Below, in pieces: positions 1 to 9,182 of a DNA stretch of 64,000 nt (positions within the stretch are counted from its first letter, which is position 1; each line of letters starts with the position of its first letter). The position numbers were made by a program, and so were the translations under genes. The DNA is from Bradyrhizobium australiense (GTDB lineage Bacteria; Pseudomonadota; Alphaproteobacteria; Rhizobiales; Xanthobacteraceae). The stretch lies in NCBI RefSeq assembly GCF_013114825.1, contig NZ_JAAVLX010000001.1, positions 372,001 through 436,000 on the forward strand, read 5' to 3'. Under the pieces are notes generated by a model, which did not search any database, had not been told where the DNA came from, and saw only the letters and a list, made by a program, of their open reading frames with translations.

Positions 1-902
1 TAAGAGTCCTTGATGCTCGCCATATTCAACAGCATGGTGGCGACTGGCGTATCGTCCTTTGCGAACACGGTCGTGCGGACCCAGACGCTTTCGGTACGCC
101 GGCTGCCGCTCAGCGCAACCACTTCGCGCTCGGTCGCATAGCTCTCGCCGACGAATAGCGGCCCGCGCAGCAGGCGGACTTCCTGATCGGCGAACAGGCC
201 GACCGCCGGCCCGCGCACCGGCAGCCGGTCCTCGCGGGCGCGGTATTGAAACAGCACGCTCAGCATCTCGAAGGGAATAATCGCCCGACCCCAGGGATTG
301 AACTCCTGCGAATAGTAGGCCGAAGGTTCGGTGATCACTTTCAGCTTCTCGGCAAGTGAAAACGGATAAAGGTCGCCCATGTGCTGGTCGAAATCCATTT
401 TCACCGTCGGGCGCGGCGTCTTCATGCCCACTTTGACGTCGGCGAGGATGACGGGATCGGCCAGCGGCTTCGTTTCGCCGAGCCGCCGGCTTAACGCCGT
501 TTCCATCACATCCCCGACGGAAGCCGTGCCGCGCAAAATCTCGGTGCCGTTGCGCTTGGTCATGCCGATCGCGCAAGTCGTCTGCCCCGGCTTCGGCTTT
601 TCGATGTTGGCCTGCACTTCCTCGCCCTCGAAGACCGGGTTGCGGTAATGCGCGGACAGGCATCCGGTCTCGAACCAGGCCTGGCCCCAGATCCGTTCGC
701 ACAGCGGCGCGAACTGGCTGAAATGGGTCGGGCCCTCGATGGTGCCACCCTGAAAGCCGAGTTTCTGCGCGGTCGCATCGTCATGGATCGAGGCGTGCGA
801 GTCATAAACCTGCGCGTGGAGCATTTGCCTCGGGCTCCGCCACGGCCCCACCAACAGATTGCCGCTCTCCAATATCTCGGTCCTGAACGCCGGTTCTGTC
901 AT
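1..902 (-). CDS. MaoC-like / double hotdog-fold dehydratase-like protein, C-terminus cut by window edge
   Basis: An open minus-strand frame starts at the ATG at 902-900 and runs without a stop to the window edge (300 codons visible). The N-terminal half carries a hotdog-type stretch, GGTIEGPTHFSQFAPL, near residues 52-67. A second hotdog-like half follows, ending in a stretch about avoiding loss of acyl-binding strands (TESVWVRTTVFAKDD near residue 276). This layout fits a tandem hotdog protein of the MaoC/FkbR2 type that hydrates or binds enoyl-CoA thioesters. The substrate cannot be told. It is divergent from the indolepyruvate oxidoreductase gene, with about 195 bases between them, so a shared regulatory region is possible. 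The family call rests on motif recognition; the true 3' end is outside the window. Confidence 0.7.
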   Translation of the reverse strand, partial: MTEPAFRTEILESGNLLVGPWRSPRQMLHAQVYDSHASIHDDATAQKLGFQGGTIEGPTHFSQFAPLCERIWGQAWFETGCLSAHYRNPVFEGEEVQANIEKPKPGQTTCAIGMTKRNGTEILRGTASVGDVMETALSRRLGETKPLADPVILADVKVGMKTPRPTVKMDFDQHMGDLYPFSLAEKLKVITEPSAYYSQEFNPWGRAIIPFEMLSVLFQYRAREDRLPVRGPAVGLFADQEVRLLRGPLFVGESYATEREVVALSGSRRTESVWVRTTVFAKDDTPVATMLLNMASIKDS

Positions 903-1097
903 CCCTGGTGTCTCCCTTTGGCGCGCAGCGTTTCAAAGAAGGCTGGCCCCAGCAAGAGGCCGGCCGATCCACAGGTGGGTGAGATATGCCCTGCGGCCAT
1001 GAATTCACGCTGGGCACGCATAGCAAAATCGGTGCATGCTGTTCGCAATTAGACCGGTTTCAAATAACCGGCGGAACGTGCGACGGGAGCGGACGAA

Positions 1098-4000
1098 ATG
1101 GCGTTGATGGAAGTGGGTCTGGACGACAAATACCGTCTGGATGCGAAGCGGATTTTTCTGTCCGGTACGCAGGCGCTGGTCCGGTTGCCGATGTTGCAGC
1201 GCGAACGCGACCGCGTGCAGGGGCTCAACACCGCAGGCTTTATCTCCGGCTACCGCGGCTCGCCGCTCGGCATGTACGATCACGCGCTGTGGCGCGCCAA
1301 ATCTTTCCTCAAGCAGCATGACATCGAGTTCTCGCCGGGTCTCAACGAGGACCTTGCGGCGACCGCTGTGTGGGGGAGCCAGCAGGTCGGCATGTTCCCA
1401 GGCGCCAAGGTCGATGGCGTGTTCGGCATCTGGTACGGCAAAGGCCCCGGCGTCGACCGCTCCGTCGACGCGCTGAAGCATGCCAACTCGGCGGGCACCT
1501 CGCCGAATGGCGGCGTGATTGCGCTCGCCGGCGACGACCATGGCTGCCAGTCCTCGACGCTCGCCCACCAGAGCGAGCAGGTGTTCGCCGCTGCGCTGAT
1601 GCCGGTAGTCAACCCGGCAACGTTGCAGGATTATCTCGATCTCGGCATTTTGGGCTTTGCGCTGTCGCGCTATTCCGGCTGCTGGGTCGGGTTCAAGGCG
1701 ATTTCGGAGACGGTCGAAAGCTCGGCCTCGATCGTCAGTGATCCCGACCGCATCAAGATCATCATGCCTGACAATTTCGAGATGCCGCCGGGCGGGCTTT
1801 CCATCCGCTGGCCCGATGCACCGATCGAGCAGGAGCGGCGGCTGCACGGACCCAAGATGCAGGCGGTCGCTGCGTTCGCGCGCCTCAACCGCTTCGACCG
1901 CATCGTCCTGGATTCAAAGCCCGCGCGGCTCGGCATCATGGCGACCGGCAAGGCCTATCTCGATCTGCGGCAGGCGCTGGCCGACCTCGGCATTACCGAT
2001 GCCGAGGCGCAGGCGCTGGGCTTGCGCATCTACAAGGTGGCGCTGACCTGGCCGCTGGAGGAATCCGGTGCACGTGCGTTCGCCGAAGGCTTGCAGGACG
2101 TGCTGGTGGTCGAGGAGAAGCGCGGCTTTATCGAGGATCAACTGGTCCGCATCCTCTACAACATGGACGCCGCGAAGCGGCCTTCGGTGGTCGGCAAGCG
2201 GGACGAGACCGGCGCGCCGCTGCTGCCGAGCGAAGGCGAGTTGACGCCGACCATGGTGGCGGCGGCCGTTGTGGCGCGGCTGCGCAGGCTTGGGCATCGC
2301 AGCCCGGCGCTGGAACAGCGTCTCGCCAAACTCGAAGCTTTCGACCGGCCGGCGGAAGGCCTTGGCGCCGCAAAACTGCAGCGCACGCCGTATTTCTGCT
2401 CGGGCTGCCCGCACAACACCTCGACCAAGATTCCCGAGGGCAGCCGCGCGATGGCTGGCATCGGCTGCCACGGCATGGCGCTGTCGGTGCCGAACCGCCG
2501 GACGCAAACGATCTCGCATATGGGCGCGGAAGGCGTCACCTGGATCGGGCAGGCGCCGTTCACCAGCGAACCGCATGTGTTCCAGAATCTCGGCGATGGC
2601 ACCTACACCCATTCCGGCCTGCTGGCGATCCGCGCAGCGGCGGCCGCCGGCGTCAACATCACCTACAAGATCCTCTATAACGATGCGGTGGCGATGACCG
2701 GTGGCCAGCCGGCCGAAGGCGGCCTGACGGTGTCGCAGATCGCGCACCAGGTCTCGGCGGAAGGCGCCAAGCGCCTCGCCATCATCTCCGACGATCCGGA
2801 AAAGTATCCGTCGAATTATTTCCCGTCAGGCGCGACCGTTCATCACCGGCGCGAGCTCGACGCGGTGCAGAGGGAGCTCCGCGAGATCAAGGGCCTCACC
2901 GTCCTGATTTACGACCAGACTTGTGCGGCGGAAAAGCGCCGCCGCCGCAAGCGCGGGCTCTATCCGGATCCGCCGAAGCGCGTCTTCATCAACGAGCGCG
3001 TCTGCGAAGGCTGCGGCGACTGTTCTTCTGTTTCCAACTGCGTCTCGGTGCAGCCGCTGGAGACCGAGTTCGGCCGCAAGCGGCGGATTGATCAATCGAA
3101 CTGCAACAAGGACTTTTCCTGTATCGAGGGCTTTTGCCCGAGTTTTGTGACCGTGCACGGCGGACGCGTGCGGAAAGCAGATCGCGCGGCGGCCGATCCA
3201 TCCGCGCTGTTCGCCGATCTGCCGACTCCGGCCACACCGGCGCTCCATGGCGCCTACAACATTCTCATCACCGGCATCGGCGGCACCGGCGTCATCACGA
3301 TCGGCGCGCTGCTCGGCATGGCAGCCCACGTCGACGGCAAAGCGTGCTCGACGCTCGATTTCACCGGCCTGTCGCAGAAGAACGGCGCGGTCATGAGCCA
3401 TGTCCGCATCGCGCCTGTTGCGGATGACCTCTCGACCGTCCGCATCGCGCCCGGCGGCGCCAACCTCATCCTCGGCTGCGACATCGTGGTCGCCACCAGC
3501 ATCCCCGCGCTGAGCCGGGCCGAACGCGGCGTCACGCGCGCGGTCGTCAACGCCGACCTGCTGCCGACCGCAAGCTTCGTCATCAATCCCGATATCGACT
3601 TCGAGGCGGGAACGATGCGGGATTCGCTGAACGAGGCTGTCACTGCCTCCGATCTCGACATTCTCGATGCCACCGGGCTGGCCGCCGCACTGATGGGCGA
3701 CAGCATCGCGACCAACGCGTTTATGCTTGGCTTCGCGTTCCAGCGCGGCGCGATTCCCCTTTCGCTGGAGGCGATTATGAAGGCGATCGACCTCAATGGT
3801 GCGGCGATCGAGATGAACAAGCTCGCCTTCTCCTGGGGCCGGCTCGCCGCGCACGATCTGCCGCGCGTTGTCACTGCTGCACGCTTCAAAAGTTCGGGCG
3901 CGGCGCCGGTGCGGCGGACGCTCGACGAGAGCATCGCCTTCAGGGCAAAATTCCTGACCGAGTACCAGAACGAGGCCTATTCGAAGCGCTATCTCGCTGA

Positions 4001-4571
4001 AGTCGAGCGCGTCCGTGCCGCCGAGGCAAAAGGCGCGTCCGGTGCGCACGATCTCACCGAAGCCTTCGCAAAGGGTCTGTTCAAGCTGATGGCCTACAAG
4101 GACGAATATGAAGTCGCCAGGCTTTATTCCGACGGCGAGTTTGCGAGGGCGCTGAAGGAACAGTTCGACGGCGACCCCGGCGTCAGGGTCAGCCTCGCGC
4201 CGCCGCTGCTGGCGTCACGCGACAAGGTGACCGGGCATTTGCGCAAGCGCGAATTCGGCGCCTGGATATTCAGCGCCTTCGATGTTCTCACCCGGTTCAA
4301 GTTCCTGCGCGGCACCGCGTTCGATCCGTTCGGCTATACAACCGAGCGACGGATGGAGCGGGCCTTGCCCAGCGAATATTCCGCGATGATCTTCCGCCAG
4401 CTCAACAGGGCAAAGCCGCATGACTGGCCGCGTCTGGTGGCGTTGGCGAAATTAGCGGAACTCGTTCGCGGCTACGGCCACGTCAAGGAAGCCAATGTCG
4501 CGAAATATCGCGCCGAATGCGTGCGCATTGAACGCGCGATCGGTCAGCCCGTCGCGCAGGCCGCCGAATAG
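1098..4571 (+). CDS. Indolepyruvate:ferredoxin oxidoreductase, fused alpha/beta-type (1157 aa)
   Basis: Oxidatively decarboxylates aryl or branched 2-oxoacids (indolepyruvate, phenylpyruvate) to acyl-CoA with ferredoxin as acceptor; cytosolic. The N-terminal third is a transketolase-like pyrimidine-binding region. The cysteine motif FCSGCPHNTST lies near residue 433, followed by GIGCHGM in the TPP-binding part. A ferredoxin-like Cys cluster (VCEGCGDCSSVSNC) lies near 635-650 with further cysteines near 670-680. The C-terminal gamma-type domain begins at ITGIGGTGV near 725. A length of about 1150 aa is normal for the one-chain proteobacterial form. The ATG at 1098 follows a purine-rich GGGAGCGG. 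It is divergent from the hotdog gene, which would suit an arylacetyl-CoA or amino-acid catabolic role (inference). Confidence 0.93.
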   Translation: MALMEVGLDDKYRLDAKRIFLSGTQALVRLPMLQRERDRVQGLNTAGFISGYRGSPLGMYDHALWRAKSFLKQHDIEFSPGLNEDLAATAVWGSQQVGMFPGAKVDGVFGIWYGKGPGVDRSVDALKHANSAGTSPNGGVIALAGDDHGCQSSTLAHQSEQVFAAALMPVVNPATLQDYLDLGILGFALSRYSGCWVGFKAISETVESSASIVSDPDRIKIIMPDNFEMPPGGLSIRWPDAPIEQERRLHGPKMQAVAAFARLNRFDRIVLDSKPARLGIMATGKAYLDLRQALADLGITDAEAQALGLRIYKVALTWPLEESGARAFAEGLQDVLVVEEKRGFIEDQLVRILYNMDAAKRPSVVGKRDETGAPLLPSEGELTPTMVAAAVVARLRRLGHRSPALEQRLAKLEAFDRPAEGLGAAKLQRTPYFCSGCPHNTSTKIPEGSRAMAGIGCHGMALSVPNRRTQTISHMGAEGVTWIGQAPFTSEPHVFQNLGDGTYTHSGLLAIRAAAAAGVNITYKILYNDAVAMTGGQPAEGGLTVSQIAHQVSAEGAKRLAIISDDPEKYPSNYFPSGATVHHRRELDAVQRELREIKGLTVLIYDQTCAAEKRRRRKRGLYPDPPKRVFINERVCEGCGDCSSVSNCVSVQPLETEFGRKRRIDQSNCNKDFSCIEGFCPSFVTVHGGRVRKADRAAADPSALFADLPTPATPALHGAYNILITGIGGTGVITIGALLGMAAHVDGKACSTLDFTGLSQKNGAVMSHVRIAPVADDLSTVRIAPGGANLILGCDIVVATSIPALSRAERGVTRAVVNADLLPTASFVINPDIDFEAGTMRDSLNEAVTASDLDILDATGLAAALMGDSIATNAFMLGFAFQRGAIPLSLEAIMKAIDLNGAAIEMNKLAFSWGRLAAHDLPRVVTAARFKSSGAAPVRRTLDESIAFRAKFLTEYQNEAYSKRYLAEVERVRAAEAKGASGAHDLTEAFAKGLFKLMAYKDEYEVARLYSDGEFARALKEQFDGDPGVRVSLAPPLLASRDKVTGHLRKREFGAWIFSAFDVLTRFKFLRGTAFDPFGYTTERRMERALPSEYSAMIFRQLNRAKPHDWPRLVALAKLAELVRGYGHVKEANVAKYRAECVRIERAIGQPVAQAAE

Positions 4572-4712
4572 GTTCCATCCACACCGGCCGTGATCTATTT
4601 CGCTGATGGATCGCTGCGATAACCTTGTGGCCGCGAGCCGCTGGCATTATCCGGCCGGTTTCCTACATCATGGCCGCAGTTTCGCGTTTTGGTTGATTTC
4701 AGGAGGCCTGCG

Positions 4713-5189
4713 ATGGTCCTGAAAAACGTTTTTGCCGCCGCGCTTGGCACGGGGCTCCTGATGTTGGGCAGCGCCGCGCTGGCGGACGAGTATCGCGCGG
4801 GTGAGCTCTTCGGCCTCGATCCCTCCCAAGCCATGCTCTCACCGAAGCGGCTCGGCCCGGAGACGCGATTCGCCCCGGTCCGGATCGAGGCCAGAACCGA
4901 CCGCAAGCAGGTGAAGACGGAGCGCGTGGTCGTGCCCGAGGTTGCCGCCGTGCCCAAGACTGTTGCACCCAAGACGGCTGCACCCAAGACGGCTGCACCC
5001 AAGACGGCTGCGCACAAAACTGTCGCGCCCAAGACTCACGTGGCGCATGAGCGTGTGCAGAAACCGCGCAGCGCTGCCCGCACCAAGTTGGCGCAGCGCC
5101 ACAGCAATCCGCTCGATGCGCAGGCGCGTGACATGCGGATTCAGACCTGGCCGTGCAACTCCGGCGGCATCTGCGACTGGCAGCGGTAG
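4713..5189 (+). CDS. Secreted Ala/Pro/Lys-rich protein with tandem APKTA repeats (158 aa)
   Basis: The start at 4713 is favoured by AGGAGG 7 bases upstream; an ATG 24 bases earlier lacks a site. Residues 1-24 form a signal peptide (MVLKNVFAAALGTGLLMLGS then ALA/DE). The mature part is basic and low in complexity: residues about 84-110 repeat VAPKT/AAPKT, encoded by three perfect 15-base units at 4965-5009. The C-terminus (WPCNSGGICDWQR) has two cysteines that could pair. I do not recognise a family. It is likely a periplasmic or cell-wall-associated small protein. It is followed by a palindromic repeat at 5198-5279. Confidence 0.75.
   Translation: MVLKNVFAAALGTGLLMLGSAALADEYRAGELFGLDPSQAMLSPKRLGPETRFAPVRIEARTDRKQVKTERVVVPEVAAVPKTVAPKTAAPKTAAPKTAAHKTVAPKTHVAHERVQKPRSAARTKLAQRHSNPLDAQARDMRIQTWPCNSGGICDWQR
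4965..5009 (+). repeat. Three perfect 15-base tandem units inside the secreted-protein gene
   Basis: The unit GCACCCAAGACGGCT is present three times head to tail and encodes APKTA repeats. Degenerate half-units flank it on both sides. Such a repeat can change copy number by slippage without breaking the frame. Confidence 0.9.
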
Positions 5190-5197
5190 AGTAGATT

Positions 5198-5279
5198 GTA
5201 GGATGGGTGGAGCGAAAGCGATACCCATCATGCCTCCGCGCAAATATTGATGGGTTTCGCGGCGCTCTACCCATCCTAC
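5198..5279. repeat. Palindromic intergenic repeat, family A copy 1
   Basis: Two inverted arms begin GTAGGATGGGT and end ACCCATCCTAC, separated by an AT-richer centre. Related copies lie at 20604-20688 and 53732-53813, all just downstream of a rightward gene. The structure resembles a REP doublet (BIME-like) and could fold in RNA. Confidence 0.85.
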
Positions 5280-5372
5280 GATTCCCCAGCGTCATCCACC
5301 TGTCGTAAAACCTTCGGCCAGCGTTCAAATTGCTCGGGCACACCTTCGTCGTGATTCGACGAGGGTGCTTCG

Positions 5373-6950
5373 ATGCAAATTCCGATACGCGCCAAGCATG
5401 GCCTGACACGGCGTCAACTGCTGATCCGCTCCGCCGCGACAGTCGCCGTCGCCGGTCTCGGCGGCCTTGCCAGACCCCACCTCAGCCGTGCCGTGGATCG
5501 TCCGCTCATCGCAAGCGGGATTCAATCGGGCGACGTCTCGGCCAATTCCGCGGTGATCTGGGCGCGCGCCGACCGGGCGGCGCGGATGCGGGTCGAATGT
5601 TCGGCCAGCGAAGAATTCAAAACCATCATTGGCACGGCTTCGGCCGATGCATTGCCGGACCGCGATTTCACCGCGAAGGTTCTGCTCGGCGGTCTGCCAT
5701 CCGGGCAGGCTATCTTCTATCGCGTGCGGTTTGAAAACATCGACGAACCGGAGATCGCAGGTGAGATCCAGGTCGGGCATTTTCGCACCGGGCCCACGGC
5801 ACGGAGCAACGTATCGTTTGTCTGGTCAGGCGATACGACGGGGCAGGGCTGGGGCATCGACGAAAGCCGTGGCGGCATGCGGACTTACCGGACCATGCTC
5901 GACAACCGTCCCGACTTCTTCATCCATTCCGGCGACCACATCTATGCGGATTGCCCGGTGGAGCGGGAATTAAAGCTGCCCGATGGCGGGGTCTGGCGAA
6001 ACATCGTCACCGAGGAAAAGTCCGTCGTCGCCCAAACCCTCGCGCAGTTCCGCGGCAATTACAAATACAACTGGCTCGACCAAAGCTTCCGCGCCTTCCA
6101 TGCCGCCGTTCCCTTGTTCGCGCAATGGGATGACCACGAGGTGACGAACGACTGGGCGCCGATCGGCACGGCCGACGAGACCGGCTATGCCGAGGACGGC
6201 ACCTCGCATCTGGTGGCGCGGGCGCGCCGCGCGTTCCATGAATTTATGCCGATGCGCGCGACGCCCGCGCAGGACGGCCGCATCTACCGCAAGATCGCCT
6301 ACGGCCCGCTGCTCGACGTCTTCATGATCGACATGCGCAGCTACCGCGATTCCACTGGGAACAGGCGCGACGACCACCGCGACACCTGCATTCTAGGCGC
6401 TTCGCAACTGGCCTGGCTGAAGCGCGAACTGGTGGCTTCCGATGGCACCTGGAAGGTGATCGCTGCCGACATGCCGATCGGCTTGATCAGCGAGGACGCG
6501 ATTGCGCTCGGTGACGGCCCGCCGGAGCGCCGCGAGCACGAGATTGCCGATCTGCTGTCGTTCATAAAGCGCGCCGGCATCCGCAATACGGTCTGGCTGA
6601 CCGCCGACATGCACTACACGGCCGCGCATCATTACGATCCGAACCGCGCGGCCTATCAGGATTTCGAGCCGTTCTGGGAGTTCGTCTCTGGCCCGCTGCA
6701 TGCCGGCACCTGGGCGCCCGCCCCGCTCGACAATACGTTCGGGCCGAAAGCGATGTTCCAGAAGGGGTGCAGCGGCGAGAATCTCGCGCCCTGTTTCGGC
6801 ATGCAGTTTTTCGGCCGCGTCGACATTGACGGCAAGACCGGAGTCATGACCGTGACATTGAAGGACGTCGACAATCGCGACCTCTGGTCGGTCGATCTCG
6901 AGCCCCGCCCGGATGCCCGGCCCGGCCAAGTCATGGCGCAGCACATCTGA
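5373..6950 (+). CDS. phoD: Alkaline phosphatase D family phosphodiesterase, Tat-exported (525 aa)
   Basis: PhoD enzymes hydrolyse phosphomono- and diesters in the periplasm using Fe/Ca. A twin-arginine signal is clear: LTRRQLLI at residues 11-18, then a hydrophobic stretch to about 40. The N-terminal beta domain is followed by the metallophosphatase core with SGDHIYADCP (about 183), QWDDHEVTNDW (about 251) and LTADMHYTAAHHY (about 409). Length and motif order fit the family. No Pho box is visible to me in the roughly 90 bases upstream, which contain the tail of a palindromic repeat. The first ATG of the frame is used; its ribosome site is weak. Confidence 0.93.
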   Translation: MQIPIRAKHGLTRRQLLIRSAATVAVAGLGGLARPHLSRAVDRPLIASGIQSGDVSANSAVIWARADRAARMRVECSASEEFKTIIGTASADALPDRDFTAKVLLGGLPSGQAIFYRVRFENIDEPEIAGEIQVGHFRTGPTARSNVSFVWSGDTTGQGWGIDESRGGMRTYRTMLDNRPDFFIHSGDHIYADCPVERELKLPDGGVWRNIVTEEKSVVAQTLAQFRGNYKYNWLDQSFRAFHAAVPLFAQWDDHEVTNDWAPIGTADETGYAEDGTSHLVARARRAFHEFMPMRATPAQDGRIYRKIAYGPLLDVFMIDMRSYRDSTGNRRDDHRDTCILGASQLAWLKRELVASDGTWKVIAADMPIGLISEDAIALGDGPPERREHEIADLLSFIKRAGIRNTVWLTADMHYTAAHHYDPNRAAYQDFEPFWEFVSGPLHAGTWAPAPLDNTFGPKAMFQKGCSGENLAPCFGMQFFGRVDIDGKTGVMTVTLKDVDNRDLWSVDLEPRPDARPGQVMAQHI

Positions 6951-6960
6951 GCCGACGTCC

Positions 6961-7089
6961 TTAGGGCGTCACCAGCAGATAGCCGCCGACAACGATCAGC
7001 ACCGAGAGCGCAATGATCACCCCGAGCACGGCCGTGACGATCGCGGGAAGCTCATGAGTGTCCAGCCACTGTCGTAATGCCCTTACCAT
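6961..7089 (-). CDS. Small single-pass membrane protein (42 aa), hypothetical
   Basis: Short minus-strand frame whose ATG (7089-7087) is preceded by AGGGG at proper distance. It encodes an N-terminal amphipathic part (MVRALRQWLDTHELP) and one strong transmembrane helix from about residue 15 to 40 (a stretch rich in V, L, I and G). It lies tail to tail with phoD. No family is recognised. The coding call rests on the ribosome site and the clean transmembrane helix. Confidence 0.55.
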   Translation of the reverse strand: MVRALRQWLDTHELPAIVTAVLGVIIALSVLIVVGGYLLVTP

Positions 7090-7369
7090 CGCACCCCTGA
7101 CCTGATCCCGCCGCACGCCTTGTGCGGGCGATCTCAATAGCGGTCAATTTCGCTCAGTGAAATAGCTGGAGCATGCGCCTTTCGTCGCGCATCGCCTGCG
7201 TCGCCCCGGAACGCCAAGCGCGGCCTTGCCGAAGGACAAGCGTTATGCAAATCCCGGCTTCGAGCCGGCTTGCGGGGGAATTCTTTTCCGCCGGCCGGAA
7301 TTCGGGTTTTCGCTACACACGGGCGCGGCTCCAGTCCATACTGGATCGCATCAAAGGGAGGTCTTTCAA

Positions 7370-8542
7370 ATGCGTGAAGCTGTCATCGTTTCCTATGCAC
7401 GTACGGGACTGGCGAAGTCCGGCCGCGGCGGGTTCAACATCACCCCGCCGATGTCGATGGCGGCTCACGCCATCAAGCACGCCGTGGAACGCGCCGGCGT
7501 CGAGAAGGAATATGTCGAAGACTGCTATCTCGGCAATTGCGCGCATGGCGCGCCGAATATCGGCCGCCAGGCCGCGCTGCTCGCGGGATTGCCGAAGTCG
7601 ACCGCCGGCGTATCCGTGAACCGCTTCTGCTCCTCGGGCCTGCAGACCATCGCGATGGCCGCCAACTCAATCCGTTCTGACGGCGCCGATTGCATCGTGG
7701 CCGGCGGCGTCGAGAGCATCTCGATCCCCGGTGGCGGCTCGCCCAAGGAATCGATCGATCCCGATCTGCTCAAAGTCGCACCCGATATCTTCATGGCGAT
7801 GATCGACACGGCGGATATCGTTGCCGAACGCTACAAGGTCAGCCGCGAATACCAGGACGAGTATTCGCTGGAGTCGCAGCGCCGCATGGCCGCCGCCCAG
7901 CAGGCCAACAAGTTCAAGGACGAAATCGTCCCGATGAAGACCAAGATGAAGGTGGTGGACAAGGCGACGAAGGCGGAAAGCGTCGTCGATTATACTGTCG
8001 ACCGCGACGAGTGCAATCGTCCCGACACCAGCATGGAAGGCCTTGCCAAGCTTGAGCCGGTCAAGGGCCCGGGCAAGTACGTCACCGCGGGCAACGCCAG
8101 CCAGCTCTCGGACGGCGCCGCCGCCGTGGTGCTGATGGAAGCCAAGGACGCTGAAAAGCGCGGCCTCAATCCGATGGGCCGTTTTGTCGCCTGGGCTTCC
8201 GCAGGCTGCGAGCCGGACGAGATGGGCATCGGCCCGATCTACGCCGTGCCGAAGCTGTTGAAGCGCCACGGCCTGAAGATCGACGACATCGATCTCTGGG
8301 AGCTCAACGAAGCCTTCGCCAGCCAGTGCCTCTATTCGCGCGACAAGCTCGGCATCGATCCGGAGAAGTACAACGTCAACGGCGGCTCGATCGCGATCGG
8401 CCACCCCTTCGGCATGACCGGTGCGCGTCTCACCGGTCACATCCTGCAGGAAGGCCGCCGGCGCAAGGCCAAGTGGGGCGTCGTGACGATGTGCATCGGC
8501 GGCGGCCAAGGCGGCGCAGGCCTGTTCGAGATCTATAGCTGA
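7370..8542 (+). CDS. Thiolase family acetyl-CoA acyltransferase (390 aa)
   Basis: Catalyses thiolytic cleavage or condensation of 3-ketoacyl-CoA. The catalytic set is intact: nucleophile Cys87 in NRFCSSG, His345 in IGHPFG and Cys375 in CIGGGQGG. Length is normal for a degradative (FadA/PaaJ-like) thiolase. The ATG at 7370 is chosen because GGGAGG lies 8 bases upstream and the protein then begins [14 protein letters not shown], as thiolases do; longer frames upstream have no such support. It stands alone and is followed by an intrinsic terminator at 8590-8614. The substrate chain length cannot be told. Confidence 0.93.
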   Translation: MREAVIVSYARTGLAKSGRGGFNITPPMSMAAHAIKHAVERAGVEKEYVEDCYLGNCAHGAPNIGRQAALLAGLPKSTAGVSVNRFCSSGLQTIAMAANSIRSDGADCIVAGGVESISIPGGGSPKESIDPDLLKVAPDIFMAMIDTADIVAERYKVSREYQDEYSLESQRRMAAAQQANKFKDEIVPMKTKMKVVDKATKAESVVDYTVDRDECNRPDTSMEGLAKLEPVKGPGKYVTAGNASQLSDGAAAVVLMEAKDAEKRGLNPMGRFVAWASAGCEPDEMGIGPIYAVPKLLKRHGLKIDDIDLWELNEAFASQCLYSRDKLGIDPEKYNVNGGSIAIGHPFGMTGARLTGHILQEGRRRKAKWGVVTMCIGGGQGGAGLFEIYS

Positions 8543-8589
8543 TTGCCTTCCACACGTCGTGACGAGCAATCGCCACGCTGCCGGAAAAG

Positions 8590-8614
8590 AAATGGCCCCG
8601 TGAGGGGCCATTTT
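8590..8614. terminator. Bidirectional Rho-independent terminator
   Basis: Perfect hairpin ATGGCCCC / GGGGCCAT with loop GTGA and a TTTT run on the plus side. It lies between the thiolase gene and the convergent small His-rich gene. Confidence 0.85.
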
Positions 8615-8648
8615 GCATTTGAGGTGTCTTGTGTTCGAGGCGCTGGCC

Positions 8649-8876
8649 TCAGTAGCGATGCTTCTTGATGATCACGACCTTGTCGCGATGGCCATGTCGC
8701 CATCCGCGATGGTAGCCACGGTCGCGATGCCCGCGGAATTCGGCGCGCGCGCCGTAGCCGTGGTGGTGGCCGTGATAACCGCCACGCTTGATCACGACGG
8801 TCTCGGCACTCGCGATCGAGGGTGCCGCGATGATAAGCGCGCCAAGCGCAGCGATAACGTATCCAAGCTTCTTCAT
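8649..8876 (-). CDS. Secreted His/Gly/Arg-rich small protein (75 aa)
   Basis: The start at 8876 is set by AGGAGG seven bases upstream; a codon five residues earlier has none. Residues 1-24 are a signal peptide (MKKLGYVIAALGALIIAAPS, then ASA cleavage). The mature 50 residues are very rich in H, G, R and Y (GYHGHHHGYG, RGWRHGHRDK). This could bind metal or nucleic acid or be a surface basic peptide; no function is known to me. A candidate ECF-type promoter lies at 8906-8930. It is convergent with the thiolase gene. Confidence 0.75.
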   Translation of the reverse strand: MKKLGYVIAALGALIIAAPSIASAETVVIKRGGYHGHHHGYGARAEFRGHRDRGYHRGWRHGHRDKVVIIKKHRY

Positions 8877-9182
8877 TCCAATCCTCCTCAATTGAGCGAG
8901 GAGAAAACATCACATCACAAGGAACGTTCCGGCGGAACTTCAAGAGAATTCTGAACGCCTGTTCAGACACTCACGTTGTGCGTTGCTCTGATCTCTCGGC
9001 CTTTGGCGCGAGCGGCGTGGATCGTGGTTTGCTCCGGGGCCGACGGGGCGCGGTGCAGCCCACTCAACTGGTATGCGGCACTGCCGTCGGTTTTGCGTGG
9101 GCCGGCCGCGACGCTGCTTGCGGAATGCCAACACCCGGCGCATCATCGCCGCATAAGAAATCATATCAGGGGGAGCGCCGCG
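8877..9182. other. Intergenic region, divergent: small His-rich gene and amidohydrolase
   Basis: About 305 bases with no gene. It contains the candidate ECF promoter at 8906-8930 and a short inverted repeat, CTGAAC-GCCT-GTTCAG, at 8952-8967. No RNA gene is seen. Confidence 0.5.
8906..8930 (-). promoter_or_regulatory. Candidate ECF/EcfG-type promoter for the His-rich protein
   Basis: Reading on the minus strand, GGAAC (8930-8926), 16 bases, then TGTTTTC. This is close to the alphaproteobacterial EcfG pattern GGAAC-N16/17-cGTT. The -10 part lies about 32 bases before the ATG at 8876. It is a motif match only. Confidence 0.4.

Noticed and set aside
2826..4049. Long minus-strand frame inside the indolepyruvate oxidoreductase gene
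   Set aside because: Low-complexity Arg/Ala/Gly sequence typical of shadow frames; the opposite frame has cofactor motifs.
8952..8967. CTGAACGCCTGTTCAG as a LexA-like box
   Set aside because: Rhizobial LexA boxes use GTTC-N7-GTTC; this is an inverted GAAC-N4-GTTC and may be chance.
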